From: Draconibacterium orientale
Lineage (GTDB): Bacteria; Bacteroidota; Bacteroidia; Bacteroidales; JAADGE01
Reading direction: 5' to 3'
Length of the DNA: 41,531 bases
NCBI GenBank assembly: GCA_020721645.1
Contig: DYMH01000004.1
Coordinates: 1-41,531, forward strand
The notes under the pieces were generated by a model. That model was not told where the DNA came from. It worked only from the letters and a program-made list of their open reading frames with translations, and did no database searches. A program made the position numbers and the translations under genes. Each line of letters begins with the position of its first letter. The first letter of the stretch is position 1. Shown here one piece after another: positions 25,052-36,700 of this stretch.

Positions 25052-26116
25052 TTAATCTCCATAAGAATAATCTTTAAATGCAAAAACCTTAATTCCTTCG
25101 GGATATTTTATGAAATATAAATTGACTTGATCGCCGTCGGAGTAAGAATATTCGTAGATTTTCAAATCATCGGGAACTTGAACAATTTCGTTCGAAAAAT
25201 CATTATTATTTGCGAGATTCAGGTCTTTTTCCAAAAGAGAAAAATCTTGGATATAAAAAAACGTACTGAACAAATATTTTTCAAATTCTTCTCGATCAGC
25301 TTCATAAACTCCCGAACCGACATTTCCCAGATTGGCGTGGGTGAAGGGAAAATGTGTCAATGAAAGAATATGTGCTTTGTCCTTTGCTTTCAAAGCGGTT
25401 TTAAATTCGGTCCAAAATGCGTTCATTTCGGATTCTGTAACATCTAAAATCGGGAAAACGGAATCGGTTTCAACCGGATTTTTATAAATTTTGGGGATTT
25501 CAGAACCGAAATATTTTGGAATGGAATCTACAACAATAAATTGGTTGTTTTGCAAAGAGCAGCGAACCGATAAATTATTAGCGAAATCTTTGAGAATAAT
25601 CTCGTTGTTGAGGATTTCCAATCCCACGGAATTTGATTTGTTGTCGATTTGGCGTATTTCGGCAGGAAAATAGGAGTCAGAAATATTTGTCCATTGGTTG
25701 TTTTCTTTTTTCAAAACCCGAATTTTGTACGAATATGAAATAATTGAAGAATCGGACGCGGTATTTGAATTATAATTTTCGTTTGATGATAGTAAAATAA
25801 TAGAAATTTCATTTTTGGAAGGTAATAATTTGATAATTTCAGTTGTAATTTTACTGAAATGAAGGTCTGAGTTTTTTAAATCGACATCATATTGTAAAAG
25901 GCTGTCGTTTGATGAGCATGTTTTAACAATTGATAATTCGGTTACATTATCTTTTTTTTTGATATTCGCTTCCTCCGAAATTGTCGGATATTCCTTCAAT
26001 GTCGAAGGTTTTAAGTCAGGAGGAATATCCGAGATGAGCTTTTCCAATTTTCCTGTTTTTGAACAAGATGTTACAATAAAAAACAATGATATAAGGACTC
26101 GGATATATTTTTTCAT
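25052..26116 (-). CDS. Hypothetical lipoprotein
   Basis: Lipobox: MKKYIRVLISLFFIVTSCSK; no recognised domain. Confidence 0.7.
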   Translation of the reverse strand: MKKYIRVLISLFFIVTSCSKTGKLEKLISDIPPDLKPSTLKEYPTISEEANIKKKDNVTELSIVKTCSSNDSLLQYDVDLKNSDLHFSKITTEIIKLLPSKNEISIILLSSNENYNSNTASDSSIISYSYKIRVLKKENNQWTNISDSYFPAEIRQIDNKSNSVGLEILNNEIILKDFANNLSVRCSLQNNQFIVVDSIPKYFGSEIPKIYKNPVETDSVFPILDVTESEMNAFWTEFKTALKAKDKAHILSLTHFPFTHANLGNVGSGVYEADREEFEKYLFSTFFYIQDFSLLEKDLNLANNNDFSNEIVQVPDDLKIYEYSYSDGDQVNLYFIKYPEGIKVFAFKDYSYGD

Positions 26117-26150
26117 AATCGATAATATTTCGTTTATAAAATAGTCTATT

Positions 26151-27371
26151 TTAGATTTTAACTATTTTTTGAGTGATTTTTAGACCCAATTCTGTTGTTA
26201 TTGTAACAATGTATATTCCTGCTGAAAAATCTTCAATATTTACCGAATTTCGGAGTGAGGTTCGTAAGATTTTTCCGGAATAATCTTTTATTTCAATGAA
26301 TTGAATATCTCCCGAAATTGTAAAAATATCTCTCACCGGGTTGTTGATTTTAAAATCATTCGCCGGTGTGTTTATAATATCATCAAGACATAATGAAAAT
26401 GAAGTTGTTGCATCAACAAGCCAATTTTCTGTACTGAATGCAATATCATCGACACAAATTTCAGCCAAATCCGGATTGCTTGTTGCATCAACATCTGTTA
26501 AAATAAGGTTATTTCCGCTTTTTAAATTCAAATATGAGAGGTTGTTATTTGAACACCAAAAACTTTCGAGTTGCGTATTATAATGTAAATCTAAACTCGA
26601 AATTTGATTGTAATCGCACCATAAATACGATAAATTCGTATTGTTGATTAAATTCAATTCCGTCAGCTCGTTTTCGAGGCAGTAAAGTAGTGTCAAATTC
26701 GTATTATTGCTCAAATCGAGCTGTGCAATTGTATTTGTATAGCAACTTAATTCCGATAAATTCAGATTGTTTGAAACATCTATAACCGAAAATTGGTTCT
26801 CATCAATTCTTAAAATTTCGAGCCGGGTATTGTTACTTACATCGATTGTTGATAACAGATTTTTTCCGCAATCGAGCGTCTGCAAAACAGTATATGAATC
26901 TACATTCAAATTTGTTAATAGATTATTATAACACGTTATTTCGAAAATCGATGATGAAACAGTAAGTTGGGCTATTGAATTATTCATACAATTAAGTATT
27001 TCCAATTCTTGATTTGCTGTTAAATCGAGATTTGTTATTTCGTTATTTCTACACTTTAACTGTTTTAAATGCAAGTTTAGACTTAAATCAATGTTTGTCA
27101 GTGAGTTGTATCGGCAATCTAAAATTTCTAAATTTACGAATGCTTCAATTCCGGTTAAATCCGAAATATTCGGAGTAATATCCATGAGCGAAATATCCAT
27201 ACTTATAATTCCCTGTGCATCTGAATTTAATATATCGCCTGTTTCGCCATTCGAATCAATTCCTAAGGCGATTAATTTGGCTTCGAAAACTGCATCGGGG
27301 ATTGGTGTCGTTTGTGCGAATATCGAACTTGAAAATGCAATAAAACATAGAAAAATGGAAAGTTTTTTCAT
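26151..27371 (-). CDS. Secreted leucine-rich repeat protein with T9SS-type C-terminal domain
   Basis: Repeats such as LEILDCRYNSLTNIDLSLNLHLKQLKCRNNEITNLDL; C-terminus FSAGIYIVTITTELGLKITQKIVKI. Confidence 0.88.
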   Translation of the reverse strand: MKKLSIFLCFIAFSSSIFAQTTPIPDAVFEAKLIALGIDSNGETGDILNSDAQGIISMDISLMDITPNISDLTGIEAFVNLEILDCRYNSLTNIDLSLNLHLKQLKCRNNEITNLDLTANQELEILNCMNNSIAQLTVSSSIFEITCYNNLLTNLNVDSYTVLQTLDCGKNLLSTIDVSNNTRLEILRIDENQFSVIDVSNNLNLSELSCYTNTIAQLDLSNNTNLTLLYCLENELTELNLINNTNLSYLWCDYNQISSLDLHYNTQLESFWCSNNNLSYLNLKSGNNLILTDVDATSNPDLAEICVDDIAFSTENWLVDATTSFSLCLDDIINTPANDFKINNPVRDIFTISGDIQFIEIKDYSGKILRTSLRNSVNIEDFSAGIYIVTITTELGLKITQKIVKI

Positions 27372-27477
27372 AATATGAGGTATTAATTTTTATACAAAAA
27401 TATTAAAAGATTACGGTATAAAAAAACTCAGCGAATTGTATTTGAATTAATGGTTTGAAAAAGTTTTTTGTAAAAAA

Positions 27478-27838
27478 GCAGTCGGTCTGTAAGCCGGATT
27501 CTGTATTCGGAACGGGTCCGAATTTCTGTCATTTATCTGCGTTTCCGTTCGCACGGACACTTTAGCTTCCTACCCTCCGACATCGAACGAGCCGCTCTCA
27601 AACGTCGGTTTACATGGAATTGCAACGCACGGGACAAACGGCTGCCGAAGTTGCCTCCGACACCGGTGAGCTCTTACCTCACCTTCTCACCCTTACCGCA
27701 GGCGAACCCGAGGCGGTTATTTTCTTCTTTGTTTCCATATCCTTGCGGACATCTTCGCGTTAAGAAGCGTGTGCTCTGTGTTGTCCGGACTTTCCTCAAT
27801 CGTATGGTTTCAACGACTGCGACAGAACGACCGACTGC
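27478..27838 (-). ncRNA. rnpB: RNase P RNA (bacterial type A)
   Basis: Minus strand 5' gcagtcggtcg...gattgaggaaagtccggacaacacagagca... and 3' ...acagaatccggcttacagaccgactgc, with 5'/3' ends pairing; hallmark GAGGAAAGUCCGGAC. Confidence 0.93.
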
Positions 27839-27933
27839 TGTGGCAAAGGTACTGCGAATATTTGGAAAGTTTTCATCAATATCGCATATTTGTAAAAATT
27901 TTAAACACATATCCGAATTTTCACATTTTCAAA

Positions 27934-28674
27934 ATGGATATAAAACATCAAATAATCAGATTAACGGCAGTAGATTCAACCAACGATTATGCAAAAAATC
28001 TTGTTCTGCCAAAATCCGATACCTTTATTAATGTCATTGTTGCCGATGAACAAAGTGAAGGTCGCGGACAACGCGGCAATTCGTGGCACAGCGAAAAAGG
28101 GAAAAACTTGCTGATGAGTTTTTGTTTCGTACCTTCGTTTTTAAGTATCGACAACCGATTTTATTTATCCAAAATTATGAGCGTGTCTGTTTTGGAGGTT
28201 CTGAAAACCTACAATTTGGAATTTAAAATAAAATGGCCCAACGATTTAGTGTTTGGTCGGCAAAAAATTGGCGGCATATTAATCGAAAATACAATATCCG
28301 GTGCAGCAATCGGGCAATCTGTTATCGGTTTGGGTTTAAATATCAATCAATCCGTATTCCCGAAATACCTACACGATGCTGTTTCATTAATAAATAGTAT
28401 CGGGAGGGAATCGAATTTAGATGAAATTATCGAACAAATTGTCGAAAGTTTTAAAAAATACTACGAGCTTCTAAAAACCAATCATTTACTCGAAATCGAC
28501 CGAATGTATTTTTCAAATTTGTATCGTTTAAATGTCTGGGCAAATTACAGCGATTATCAGGGTGATTTTCGAGGAAAAATACGCGGTTTAAATCCCGATG
28601 GGCAGCTGCTTGTACTACTCGAATCGGGTGAAATAAAAAAATACGACCTCAAAGAAATCGTATTTTTAGAGTGA
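27934..28674 (+). CDS. birA: Biotin--[acetyl-CoA-carboxylase] ligase
   Basis: DSTNDYAK, EGRGQRGNSWHSEKGKNLLMS, KIKWPNDLVFGRQKIGGILIE, GLGLNIN. Start moved from the track (27769, inside rnpB) to ATG 27934. Confidence 0.9.
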   Translation: MDIKHQIIRLTAVDSTNDYAKNLVLPKSDTFINVIVADEQSEGRGQRGNSWHSEKGKNLLMSFCFVPSFLSIDNRFYLSKIMSVSVLEVLKTYNLEFKIKWPNDLVFGRQKIGGILIENTISGAAIGQSVIGLGLNINQSVFPKYLHDAVSLINSIGRESNLDEIIEQIVESFKKYYELLKTNHLLEIDRMYFSNLYRLNVWANYSDYQGDFRGKIRGLNPDGQLLVLLESGEIKKYDLKEIVFLE

Positions 28675-28689
28675 AAAAATTACAGATAT

Positions 28690-29037
28690 TTATTTTTTTT
28701 CTTCTTCTTCTTCTTCAATAACAAATATCTCTTCATTGGCTTTTTTCATGAAATATTGTTCGCGGGCAAATTTTTCAAGATTTTCGTTATTGGTTTTCAA
28801 TTCATGATAGCGTTTTGTATCGGTCTCGATTTTCTGTTTATAATACTCTTTTTGAGCTTCCATTTTTTCTAATTCGCGATACGGACCGATACGTGCCAAC
28901 CAACTTCGAGAATCAACAATTGTGATAATCAAAACAAACAATATCGTAACGGCTATGTATTTGAAATACTTTATCTTGGCGACTTTCTCGACAAGAATTT
29001 TAGTTTTCGGAACAATTTCTTCAAAAGCTCTTAACAT
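28690..29037 (-). CDS. Septum formation initiator family protein (DivIC/FtsB-like)
   Basis: One TM plus coiled coil, ELEKMEAQKEYYKQKIETDTKRYHELKTNNENLEKFAREQYFMKKANEEIFVI. Confidence 0.85.
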   Translation of the reverse strand: MLRAFEEIVPKTKILVEKVAKIKYFKYIAVTILFVLIITIVDSRSWLARIGPYRELEKMEAQKEYYKQKIETDTKRYHELKTNNENLEKFAREQYFMKKANEEIFVIEEEEEEKK

Positions 29038-29165
29038 TGTATCGTATTTTTTACAAAAATAAATGTTTTTTCTGATAATGAAATTATTTGGAAAAAAAAC
29101 AAGACACAAAATACATGACTTTTTTGATGTAAAAATCTCAAATCGTGTGTCTATATTTGACCAAA

Positions 29166-29984
29166 TTAATTATTCCCCAAAATGAGTGGCATTCCGTCTT
29201 TTCCGCCTACCACAACAACTTTTGTATTCGGCGATTTTGAAAGTTCCAAAGTGGCTTCTATTCCTCTCATTTTCAATAATTCAGGCGTAAGCGAGCTGTT
29301 AATAATTTTGTTTGCGGTGGCTTCTCCTTCTGCGGCAATTTTCTTTCGCATGGCTTCACTTTTTTCTTTGTCTAAGCGATATTGATATGCCAATGCTTCT
29401 TGTTGTTGTTGCAATTTGTCTTCAATCGCTTGTTTTATTTGAGGCGGCAAAACAATGGAACGAATAAGCAAAGCTGTCATGTGGATATTGTTTTGCGGAA
29501 GTTTCAAGATAGCTTCCGTTTCGTCGATAATCGCTTGTTCTACTTCCTTGCGCTTGGTCGAATAAATTTCTTCGGCGGTGAAGCGTCCCATTACTTGTCG
29601 AACACTCGAACGCACTTCGGGTACAACCAATTTTTCGATGTATTGAGGACCGAATTTTTCGTGCAATTCGCCGATTTTATCATAAACAGGATAAAAACGA
29701 ACCGAAATATCGACATGAATCGAAAGCCCTTCTTTGTCCAAAACGTCCATGGTTTCATCGGCTTTTTGTTCTTTTACATCGTAAATATACATCACATTCC
29801 AAGGCGCAACAACCTGAAAACCTGCGTTGTAAATGTTTTCTTTATCCAGCCCCGATGAGAATCGACGAAAAATGATTCCGCGTTCGCCCGGTTGTATCGT
29901 TTCAAAACTTAATCCGCTGATAATGAGTATGCCAAGTAGTACTGAGGCTATAATTACAACGGTCTTTTTTAAATTAGGATTCAT
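29166..29984 (-). CDS. SPFH/prohibitin family protein
   Basis: FETIQPGERGIIFRRFSSGLDKENIYNAGFQVVAPWNVMYIYDVKEQK... SPFH domain, then AEGEATANKIINSSLTPELLKMRGIEATLELSKSPNTKVVVVG. Confidence 0.92.
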   Translation of the reverse strand: MNPNLKKTVVIIASVLLGILIISGLSFETIQPGERGIIFRRFSSGLDKENIYNAGFQVVAPWNVMYIYDVKEQKADETMDVLDKEGLSIHVDISVRFYPVYDKIGELHEKFGPQYIEKLVVPEVRSSVRQVMGRFTAEEIYSTKRKEVEQAIIDETEAILKLPQNNIHMTALLIRSIVLPPQIKQAIEDKLQQQQEALAYQYRLDKEKSEAMRKKIAAEGEATANKIINSSLTPELLKMRGIEATLELSKSPNTKVVVVGGKDGMPLILGNN

Positions 29985-30053
29985 AATGTTAAATTTTATT
30001 TTTATAATTTTTTCAAAATTACAACTTTTTTCGGAATTTGTTACACATATACT

Positions 30054-30098
30054 TTGATTGGTTGATTTTTTGATGTGCTGATATGCTGATTGCTTTTA
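30054..30098 (+). repeat. Dispersed intergenic repeat (copy of 9878-9924, inverted)
   Basis: ttgattggttgattttttgatgtgctgatatgctgattgctttt. Confidence 0.85.
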
Positions 30099-30428
30099 AT
30101 ATCAAATAGATAAACAATTTGTAAAACGCAATTTATGACCGTGCTTAGTATAATTAGATTTTTGAAAATATATCGGTTCTATATGAAACAGACATATCGA
30201 GTTCCAATCTATTTATTTATTTATTTCTTGTCCGTACAGTCCCCTAAAAAATTTATATTGATAAGATAATGTTTTTGGATGAAGCTAATATGTTAATTCA
30301 ATGTATGTTACAAACTCCCCCATAAAAAAAAGAGGAATTGCCTCCAAGCATTCAAAAACATATATTTTTTCGGAGGTATTTACGGATATGCATTATTTAT
30401 TTAAAATCTGATTGCAAAAATATATATA

Positions 30429-31379
30429 TTATTGATAAATAATTAGATACCCCATGTATGTAATGTAAATAAAAATAAAAATAATACCATATGTTCTCGT
30501 AATTTTTCTTTTAGAAAATAAAGTCGTGCTTAAAAACAACAGTAAACTTGCTAATAAAGCAACCGAGATGTCGATATTTGCAGTCAAATTGAGGGGCAAT
30601 GGTCTTATTGTTGCAGTAATTCCTAAAATTAGAAAAACATTCAGTATATTGGAGCCAATAACATTTCCAATAGCAATATCAGAGTTCTTTTTGTATGCTG
30701 CAACTACAGACGTTGCTAATTCAGGTAACGAAGTGCCGATAGCAACAATTGTTAAACCAATTATTGCATCGCTCAAACCAAAAATATGTGCAATTTTTAC
30801 AGCTCCTTCTACAAAATAATTGCCTCCAAAATACAATCCTGCGATTCCTAATAAAATAAAAAGTATCGATTTCCATAAAGATTGTTTTTCAATGTGCTCT
30901 TTCGGAATATCTTCATTTGTAACAATTTGGAATGTGTAATACATAAATATCAGAAAGAAGCATAAAAATACAATTCCATCGATTCGTGAAAGAACGTTGA
31001 GTGTACTTTTATCCAAAAAAATGTCGTTTCCGGATATTCCAATCAGTGCAATTGCTAAAATACCGAGGGGAATTTCGATATATTGTGTGTTTTTTTTAAC
31101 AACAATCGGATATACTATTGCCGACACTCCAAGTATCAGTAAAATATTTGCAATGTTACTTCCCAATACATTTCCAACGGCAATATCCGTATTTCCTTTG
31201 AGTGCCGAAATAATGCTTATGGATAATTCCGGCGTTGATGTCCCGATTGAAACAATTGTTAATCCGATAACCAAATCCGGAATATGAAAGCGTTTTGCAA
31301 TGGATGATGCTCCATCGACAAGGGCTGTTGCACCTAATAATATAACGATTAATCCACCGATTAAAAATACGACACTCAT
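30429..31379 (-). CDS. Calcium/sodium antiporter (YrbG family)
   Basis: Two alpha-repeats: GLTIVSIGTSTPELSISIISALKGNTDIAVGNVLGSNIANILLI and GLTIVAIGTSLPELATSVVAAYKKNSDIAIGNVIGSNILNVFLI. Confidence 0.95.
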   Translation of the reverse strand: MSVVFLIGGLIVILLGATALVDGASSIAKRFHIPDLVIGLTIVSIGTSTPELSISIISALKGNTDIAVGNVLGSNIANILLILGVSAIVYPIVVKKNTQYIEIPLGILAIALIGISGNDIFLDKSTLNVLSRIDGIVFLCFFLIFMYYTFQIVTNEDIPKEHIEKQSLWKSILFILLGIAGLYFGGNYFVEGAVKIAHIFGLSDAIIGLTIVAIGTSLPELATSVVAAYKKNSDIAIGNVIGSNILNVFLILGITATIRPLPLNLTANIDISVALLASLLLFLSTTLFSKRKITRTYGIIFIFIYITYMGYLIIYQ

Positions 31380-31660
31380 TGTTTAAAATTTGTTACAACC
31401 TAAAATTCATTGATCTTCATAAGCACTTCGTTTATAAAATTTTATATGATATTTTGCCAAAAAACGAACGAACAAAACCGCTTTGAAAAGAAGGTATATG
31501 AACTCTTAGAAATTGATATTAAAATAATAAATAGATTATATTTTTGTGCGATTTCCCATTTACCAACGATGCACTTTATAAAATGTTTATTAATGGATAT
31601 TTGACCAAATATTCAAATCAACAAACATTGCACAATCAACACAACAACACCTTAAAATTT

Positions 31661-32371
31661 CTACAAAATATTGTCATAAACAGCTTGAACATCGTCGTCT
31701 TCCTCTAATTTATCAATTAATTTTTCGATGTCAATCATTTGTTCTTCGGTAAATTCTATCGGATTGGTCGGTATTCGTTGCAAATTAGCCTTTTTAACCG
31801 ATATTTTCATGTCTTCCAAAGCCTTCGCCATATTCCCGAAATTTGTATAATCGGCATAAACAAATACGCTGTCTTCAAATACTTCCAATTCGTCCAGTCC
31901 CGCATCAATCAATTCCAATTCCAAATCTTCGGGATTTATGGCATCGGTTTTCTCGAATTGGAATACAGCCTTTCGTTTAAACATAAATTCCAATGAACCG
32001 GAAGGTGAGACCGAGCCGCCGTTTTTATTGAAAATAACTTTGATATTCGCAACCGTTCGCGTGTTGTTATCTGTCGCGCATTCAACATAAATCAACGAAC
32101 CATGAGGCCCTTTTCCTTCGTAATTGATTTCCGAATAGGCGTCGGCATCTTTGCCCAAAGCACGTTTAATTGCTGCATCGATATTGTCTTTTGGCATATT
32201 CTGTGCTTTTGCATTTTGTATCGCCGTTCGCAATTTCGGGTTCATTTCGGGGTCAGGTCCGCCTTCTTTGGCGGCTATTGTAATGTTTTTCCCGAGTTTT
32301 GGAAATATTTTCGACATCTTATCCCAGCGGGCTTCTTTCGATGCTTTCCTGTATTCGTATGCACGTCCCAT
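31661..32371 (-). CDS. YebC/PmpR family DNA-binding regulatory protein
   Basis: [71 protein letters not shown]. Confidence 0.95.
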   Translation of the reverse strand: MGRAYEYRKASKEARWDKMSKIFPKLGKNITIAAKEGGPDPEMNPKLRTAIQNAKAQNMPKDNIDAAIKRALGKDADAYSEINYEGKGPHGSLIYVECATDNNTRTVANIKVIFNKNGGSVSPSGSLEFMFKRKAVFQFEKTDAINPEDLELELIDAGLDELEVFEDSVFVYADYTNFGNMAKALEDMKISVKKANLQRIPTNPIEFTEEQMIDIEKLIDKLEEDDDVQAVYDNIL

Positions 32372-32426
32372 AATTTTATTTTTTTGATTTTATGTGCAAA
32401 ATTATATTTTTTTTCGTAAAGATATT

Positions 32427-33773
32427 TTAGTTTTGATTTTTATTATTTTCGATTGGGGATATTTTCAAAATTAGCTTGGTTTCCGGTGTTATTTTAAATC
32501 GATTATCTATTCGCCTGTTTGTTACCCAAATAATATCCATTTCGGTTGAGACGATAAGAATTTCTTCTTTTTCAAAAAGATTCATTTTTAAATCGATAAA
32601 AAAATCGCTCAACAGCTTTTTCCTGTTCATTCCCAAGGGATAAAAATAATCGCCTTCTTCGTAATTTCTGATAACAATTGGAAATCGAATTTTATCGGCA
32701 TCTAACAAAGCGATTTCTGTATCCGGGCTTATTTGGAAATTCATCGGTTTGTCGAAAATTTCAAAATGTAAATTGCAAGAAGTATCAACTTTATTATCAA
32801 TAGATTGAATCAGTAATTTTGTAATCTGTTTCGGAACTGTTTTTCTGACAATGATTTCCGTTCTGTCCTTAATAGCTTCGTGTGTTGATGATGTAAAAAG
32901 TTTGCCCGAATTTGTTTCCAAATTATCAAAAATATCATCGCAAATACTTGAATTAAAGTTAAACGTGCGTAAAAATTCAAACAAATAGGAGTGAGGTGCC
33001 TGTGTTTTTTTGAGTTCGTTGATATTGATTTTTGTAAACAATTTGTCATGTGAAACGCATTTTTTTTCGGCTATTGCAACAGCTTCAAAATATATTTTTT
33101 CCAATTCCGAAAACCGCAGCAAATTTGCTCTCATTGTTTGTTTGAAATTCGGATTTATTTCCTCGAAAAGAGGAACAATTTTATGACGAATTTTATTGCG
33201 AACGTATTTTGTTTCAAAATTGGTTTTATCGGTTCGATAGTGTAAATTGTTTTGTGAGCAATAATTTTCAATATCATCGCGATGTGCAAATAACAATGGG
33301 CGAACAATTTTGTTATTTACATTCTTAATACCCGAAATCCCTCTGATACCGGTTCCTTTAATGAGATTTATCAAAAACGTTTCGGCATTGTCATCGGCAT
33401 GATGAGCTGTGGCAATGAAATGATAGCGATTTTCGTTTCTGATTTTTTCAAACCACTCATAACGCAATATTCTTGCGGCTTCTTCTATCGAATACTTTCC
33501 CGAACGTGCAAATTCTGCCGTGTCGAAACTTGTTCCCCAAAATTTAATATTGTATTTCGCAGCAGTTTCCATCACAAATATTTCATCGGCATCAGATTCT
33601 TCTCCGCGTAAATTGAAATTACAATGTGCAATTGAACATCGAAAATTTCCCCGAATCAATAAATCCAGCAAAGCAATTGAATCGGCTCCGCCGCTGACGG
33701 CTGTTAAAATTTCCGTTTCTTGTGAAAATAATCGATTGTCTTCAATATATTTAATGAATTTGTCGAACAGCAT
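32427..33773 (-). CDS. tilS: tRNA(Ile)-lysidine synthetase
   Basis: PP-loop AVSGGADSIALLDLL, HCNFNLRGEESDADE, TAHHADDNAETFLINLIKGTGIRGISGI. Start trimmed to MLFDKFIKYIE. Confidence 0.92.
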   Translation of the reverse strand: MLFDKFIKYIEDNRLFSQETEILTAVSGGADSIALLDLLIRGNFRCSIAHCNFNLRGEESDADEIFVMETAAKYNIKFWGTSFDTAEFARSGKYSIEEAARILRYEWFEKIRNENRYHFIATAHHADDNAETFLINLIKGTGIRGISGIKNVNNKIVRPLLFAHRDDIENYCSQNNLHYRTDKTNFETKYVRNKIRHKIVPLFEEINPNFKQTMRANLLRFSELEKIYFEAVAIAEKKCVSHDKLFTKININELKKTQAPHSYLFEFLRTFNFNSSICDDIFDNLETNSGKLFTSSTHEAIKDRTEIIVRKTVPKQITKLLIQSIDNKVDTSCNLHFEIFDKPMNFQISPDTEIALLDADKIRFPIVIRNYEEGDYFYPLGMNRKKLLSDFFIDLKMNLFEKEEILIVSTEMDIIWVTNRRIDNRFKITPETKLILKISPIENNKNQN

Positions 33774-33774
33774 A

Positions 33775-36700
33775 TCATTTATTAGAATTAGTTTTAAGTG
33801 TATCTTTTTTATGTTCTGATTTTTGAAATTTAAAAATTCGGTCAAATTCAGTTCTGAAAAAGAATCCAAATCCTTGTGTATATGGACCTGTTTCGTAAGA
33901 CAGATACCGATTTGAAACATTAAACGCTTTAATTTTCAGCCGCCCGTTTTTTGAAAGTTTTACTTCGGCATTAAAATCTCCGACAATATTTCCGGTCGAA
34001 TTTTGAAATTCTCCGGTTGCAATATTCCCGTTTATTTCAACTCGATTGTTAAAAAATCCGGTTGTGAAATCGAGCTCAATTTCTTCACCTTTTTGCAATG
34101 GATTTTGCCGATAATTGATACCTACATCTAAATCATGTTCTAACACCGAAAGTTCTGAGCCGATTCTCCCCGATAAAATATCACTTGCCGTGAATGTTTT
34201 ATCTTGTCCCTGTTGAGTTGATTTCACAATTCCGGGCAAAGGACGAAAACGATTTAAAAGTATCAAAGATAAAAATTGTTTATTTATTTCGTCTTCTTCC
34301 AAATTTTGAAGCATGGTTTCAATATTTTTATCATTATCCGGTGTTTCAACACCAAACTCAATGTTCGGATTCGACATATTTTCTGTTAAATAAATATAAC
34401 AGTTTACCGGAATTTGCAGTTGTCTTTGAGTTTCATCGAGAGTTAAATCATACAAATTCACCTTCCGAAGTTTATAAAATGTTGTAATATCTAAACTCGG
34501 ATTCAGCGTTGCACCTGTCCACGAAAGTTTACTGCCGCTTTGTATGTCAAATTTCTTCCCGTAGAGACCTTCAATTGTAAAATCGAATTTTCCTTTTAAT
34601 ATTTCGTAATCACCGTAAATGTTCAAATTCCCGTAATTATCGCTGTTAAAATGTAAATTTCCAATGCCTTGTGTATAGATTTGGTCGTTTGTTGCGGGAT
34701 TGGTAATAAAGTGAAATTTAGACTCCGGAGAGATGTTTAATATCATATCTAATTGTAAATTAGATAGTTGTGTTTGTTTTTTGATATTCTTTTTTTCAAT
34801 GACGTTTGTAAATTCAATAAAATCGGCATTTTCAGCAACAGAGTTCGATTGGTTCTTGATAAAGAGTTCCGATTCCGGTAAACTTGTAAATTCCGCCTTG
34901 ACGGTTGTCCGGGTCATATCTCCCGATAAATCAGCAAAACCCGAAGCGTACAAGATTCCGTAAAAATCAGACGTATCGGAATTTCCGGTGTTCAACACAG
35001 AAAATTTTTCTGTATCGAAATGTAAATTGTATTTCAAATTTTTGAAATTTTCGTGCATCGCATTTGCCGTAAAATGTGCGATATTATTTTGTTTATCAAA
35101 TACTTCTGTTTCGGAAATAAGAATTTGATTGTTGTCCAACCCAATGAGTGTTGAAAATTTAAAATCCGTGCCTAAATATTTATCGTGGACAGCGGCATTT
35201 TGAACCGACAAGGTGCCCGACCACTGCAAACTGTCCGGTTTCCCAAAAAATTCAATATTCCCTGATGCTTCACCATTTTCGATTTCAATTTCCTTATCGA
35301 ATACCGAGCGAATTACAGTTAAATCAATTTGTTTTAAAACCGCATTCAATCTTATTTCTTGATTATCAAAATAATAACCTTCTAATGTGATTTTGTTCTT
35401 ATCTTTTGTTGAATTTATAAAAACATTAAGTCTTTGATGTAATGTGTCTTGTTCCGTAACAATTGAAATGCTCCCGAAATCAGAATTGTTGATTGTACAA
35501 TTCTCAATGGACCCAACAAAAGTATAATTAGGATTTTTCAAAATACTGTTTACATTCAATTCACCATTGACATTTCCTTCAATCTGAAAATATTGCGATT
35601 TGATACTGTTAGAAATTTGACCGACTTGAAGGTTTACAAAATGCAATTGCAATTCATCATTTTTTTTATTTCCAACAATTCCTTGGAGTTCGATAGATTG
35701 TTTGTTATTTGCAAACCGCAGTTTATTTACAGAAATTTTTTCGCCATCGAAAAATATTGTAGTGCCTCCGATGTTCCAAACCGAATCGGCTATATTTATC
35801 TGTGTTGGCAAAACATCGGTAATTGAAACAATCGAGCTGTCGGAATTTTTTTTGAAATGTGTTAATGCCGAAAAATCGCCGCCCAGAGAAAGTGAATCGT
35901 TATTGTGCCAACTCAGTACCGACAAAATACTGTCGTTGTGTACAATTCCGGAATAAAACAGATTATTAATTTTAGACTTTCGGGCTGTATCATAAAATTG
36001 ACACTCTGCATTTGCAAAAAGTTTTTTATTTTCAGTGTATGATTTAACAGTTAAATTTTTTATGTTTAAAACATCAGATTTAAGCAAAGGAACATGTAAA
36101 AAGAAGTCTAATTTGGCGTCATTTGTTCTAATAAATGCTTCGAGATGCGTTTTATCACTCAACGCAAAATCTTTAAAAAACAGTGCATTGAGTTTTTCCG
36201 GATTTTTTAAATCTGCAGTTATATTTAAAATTCGCAATTTGTATTCTTTTTGGCTAAAAGTATCTTCTTTTGCAATTTTAAAAGTCGGCAAATAATCGGA
36301 AATAAAAAGATGCAAAACATGCAATATGTCTTTGAATTGAAAATTTCCGCGAATATCAACATCTGCGAAATCCGATTCGATATTCAAAATCCGCTCGTGT
36401 CCTGAATTTTCGCTTGTGAAAATCAAACTTTTTAATAAGACAGAGTCTTTATTTTTTCTGAGAACACAATCCGAAATTCCCAAATTTCCGACAAAATCAT
36501 CTATCGTATTTCCTTCAAAATATCCCTCTAAAAATCCTTTTAATTCCGGCATCGAATCGCTCCGAATTTTTTCGGAAATAAAACGAAGTTTGTCAAAATT
36601 TGCCGAAAATGAAATGCTCGGTTTTTTTTTCGACAAATCAATTTCCGCATCACCCACAAAACTGATGCTACTGTCTGTCGATTTGGTTTGAACATGCCAA

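Noticed and set aside
27651-28031. ORFs at 27651-28031 and 27674-27910, and the 5' extension of the birA ORF (27769-27933)
   Set aside because: They lie in the antisense or flank of rnpB, whose structure-defining sequences are clear; birA starts at 27934.
30310-30375. Hairpin aattgcctcc...ggaggtattt
   Set aside because: Short stem with long AT-rich loop; not convincing as terminator or riboswitch.
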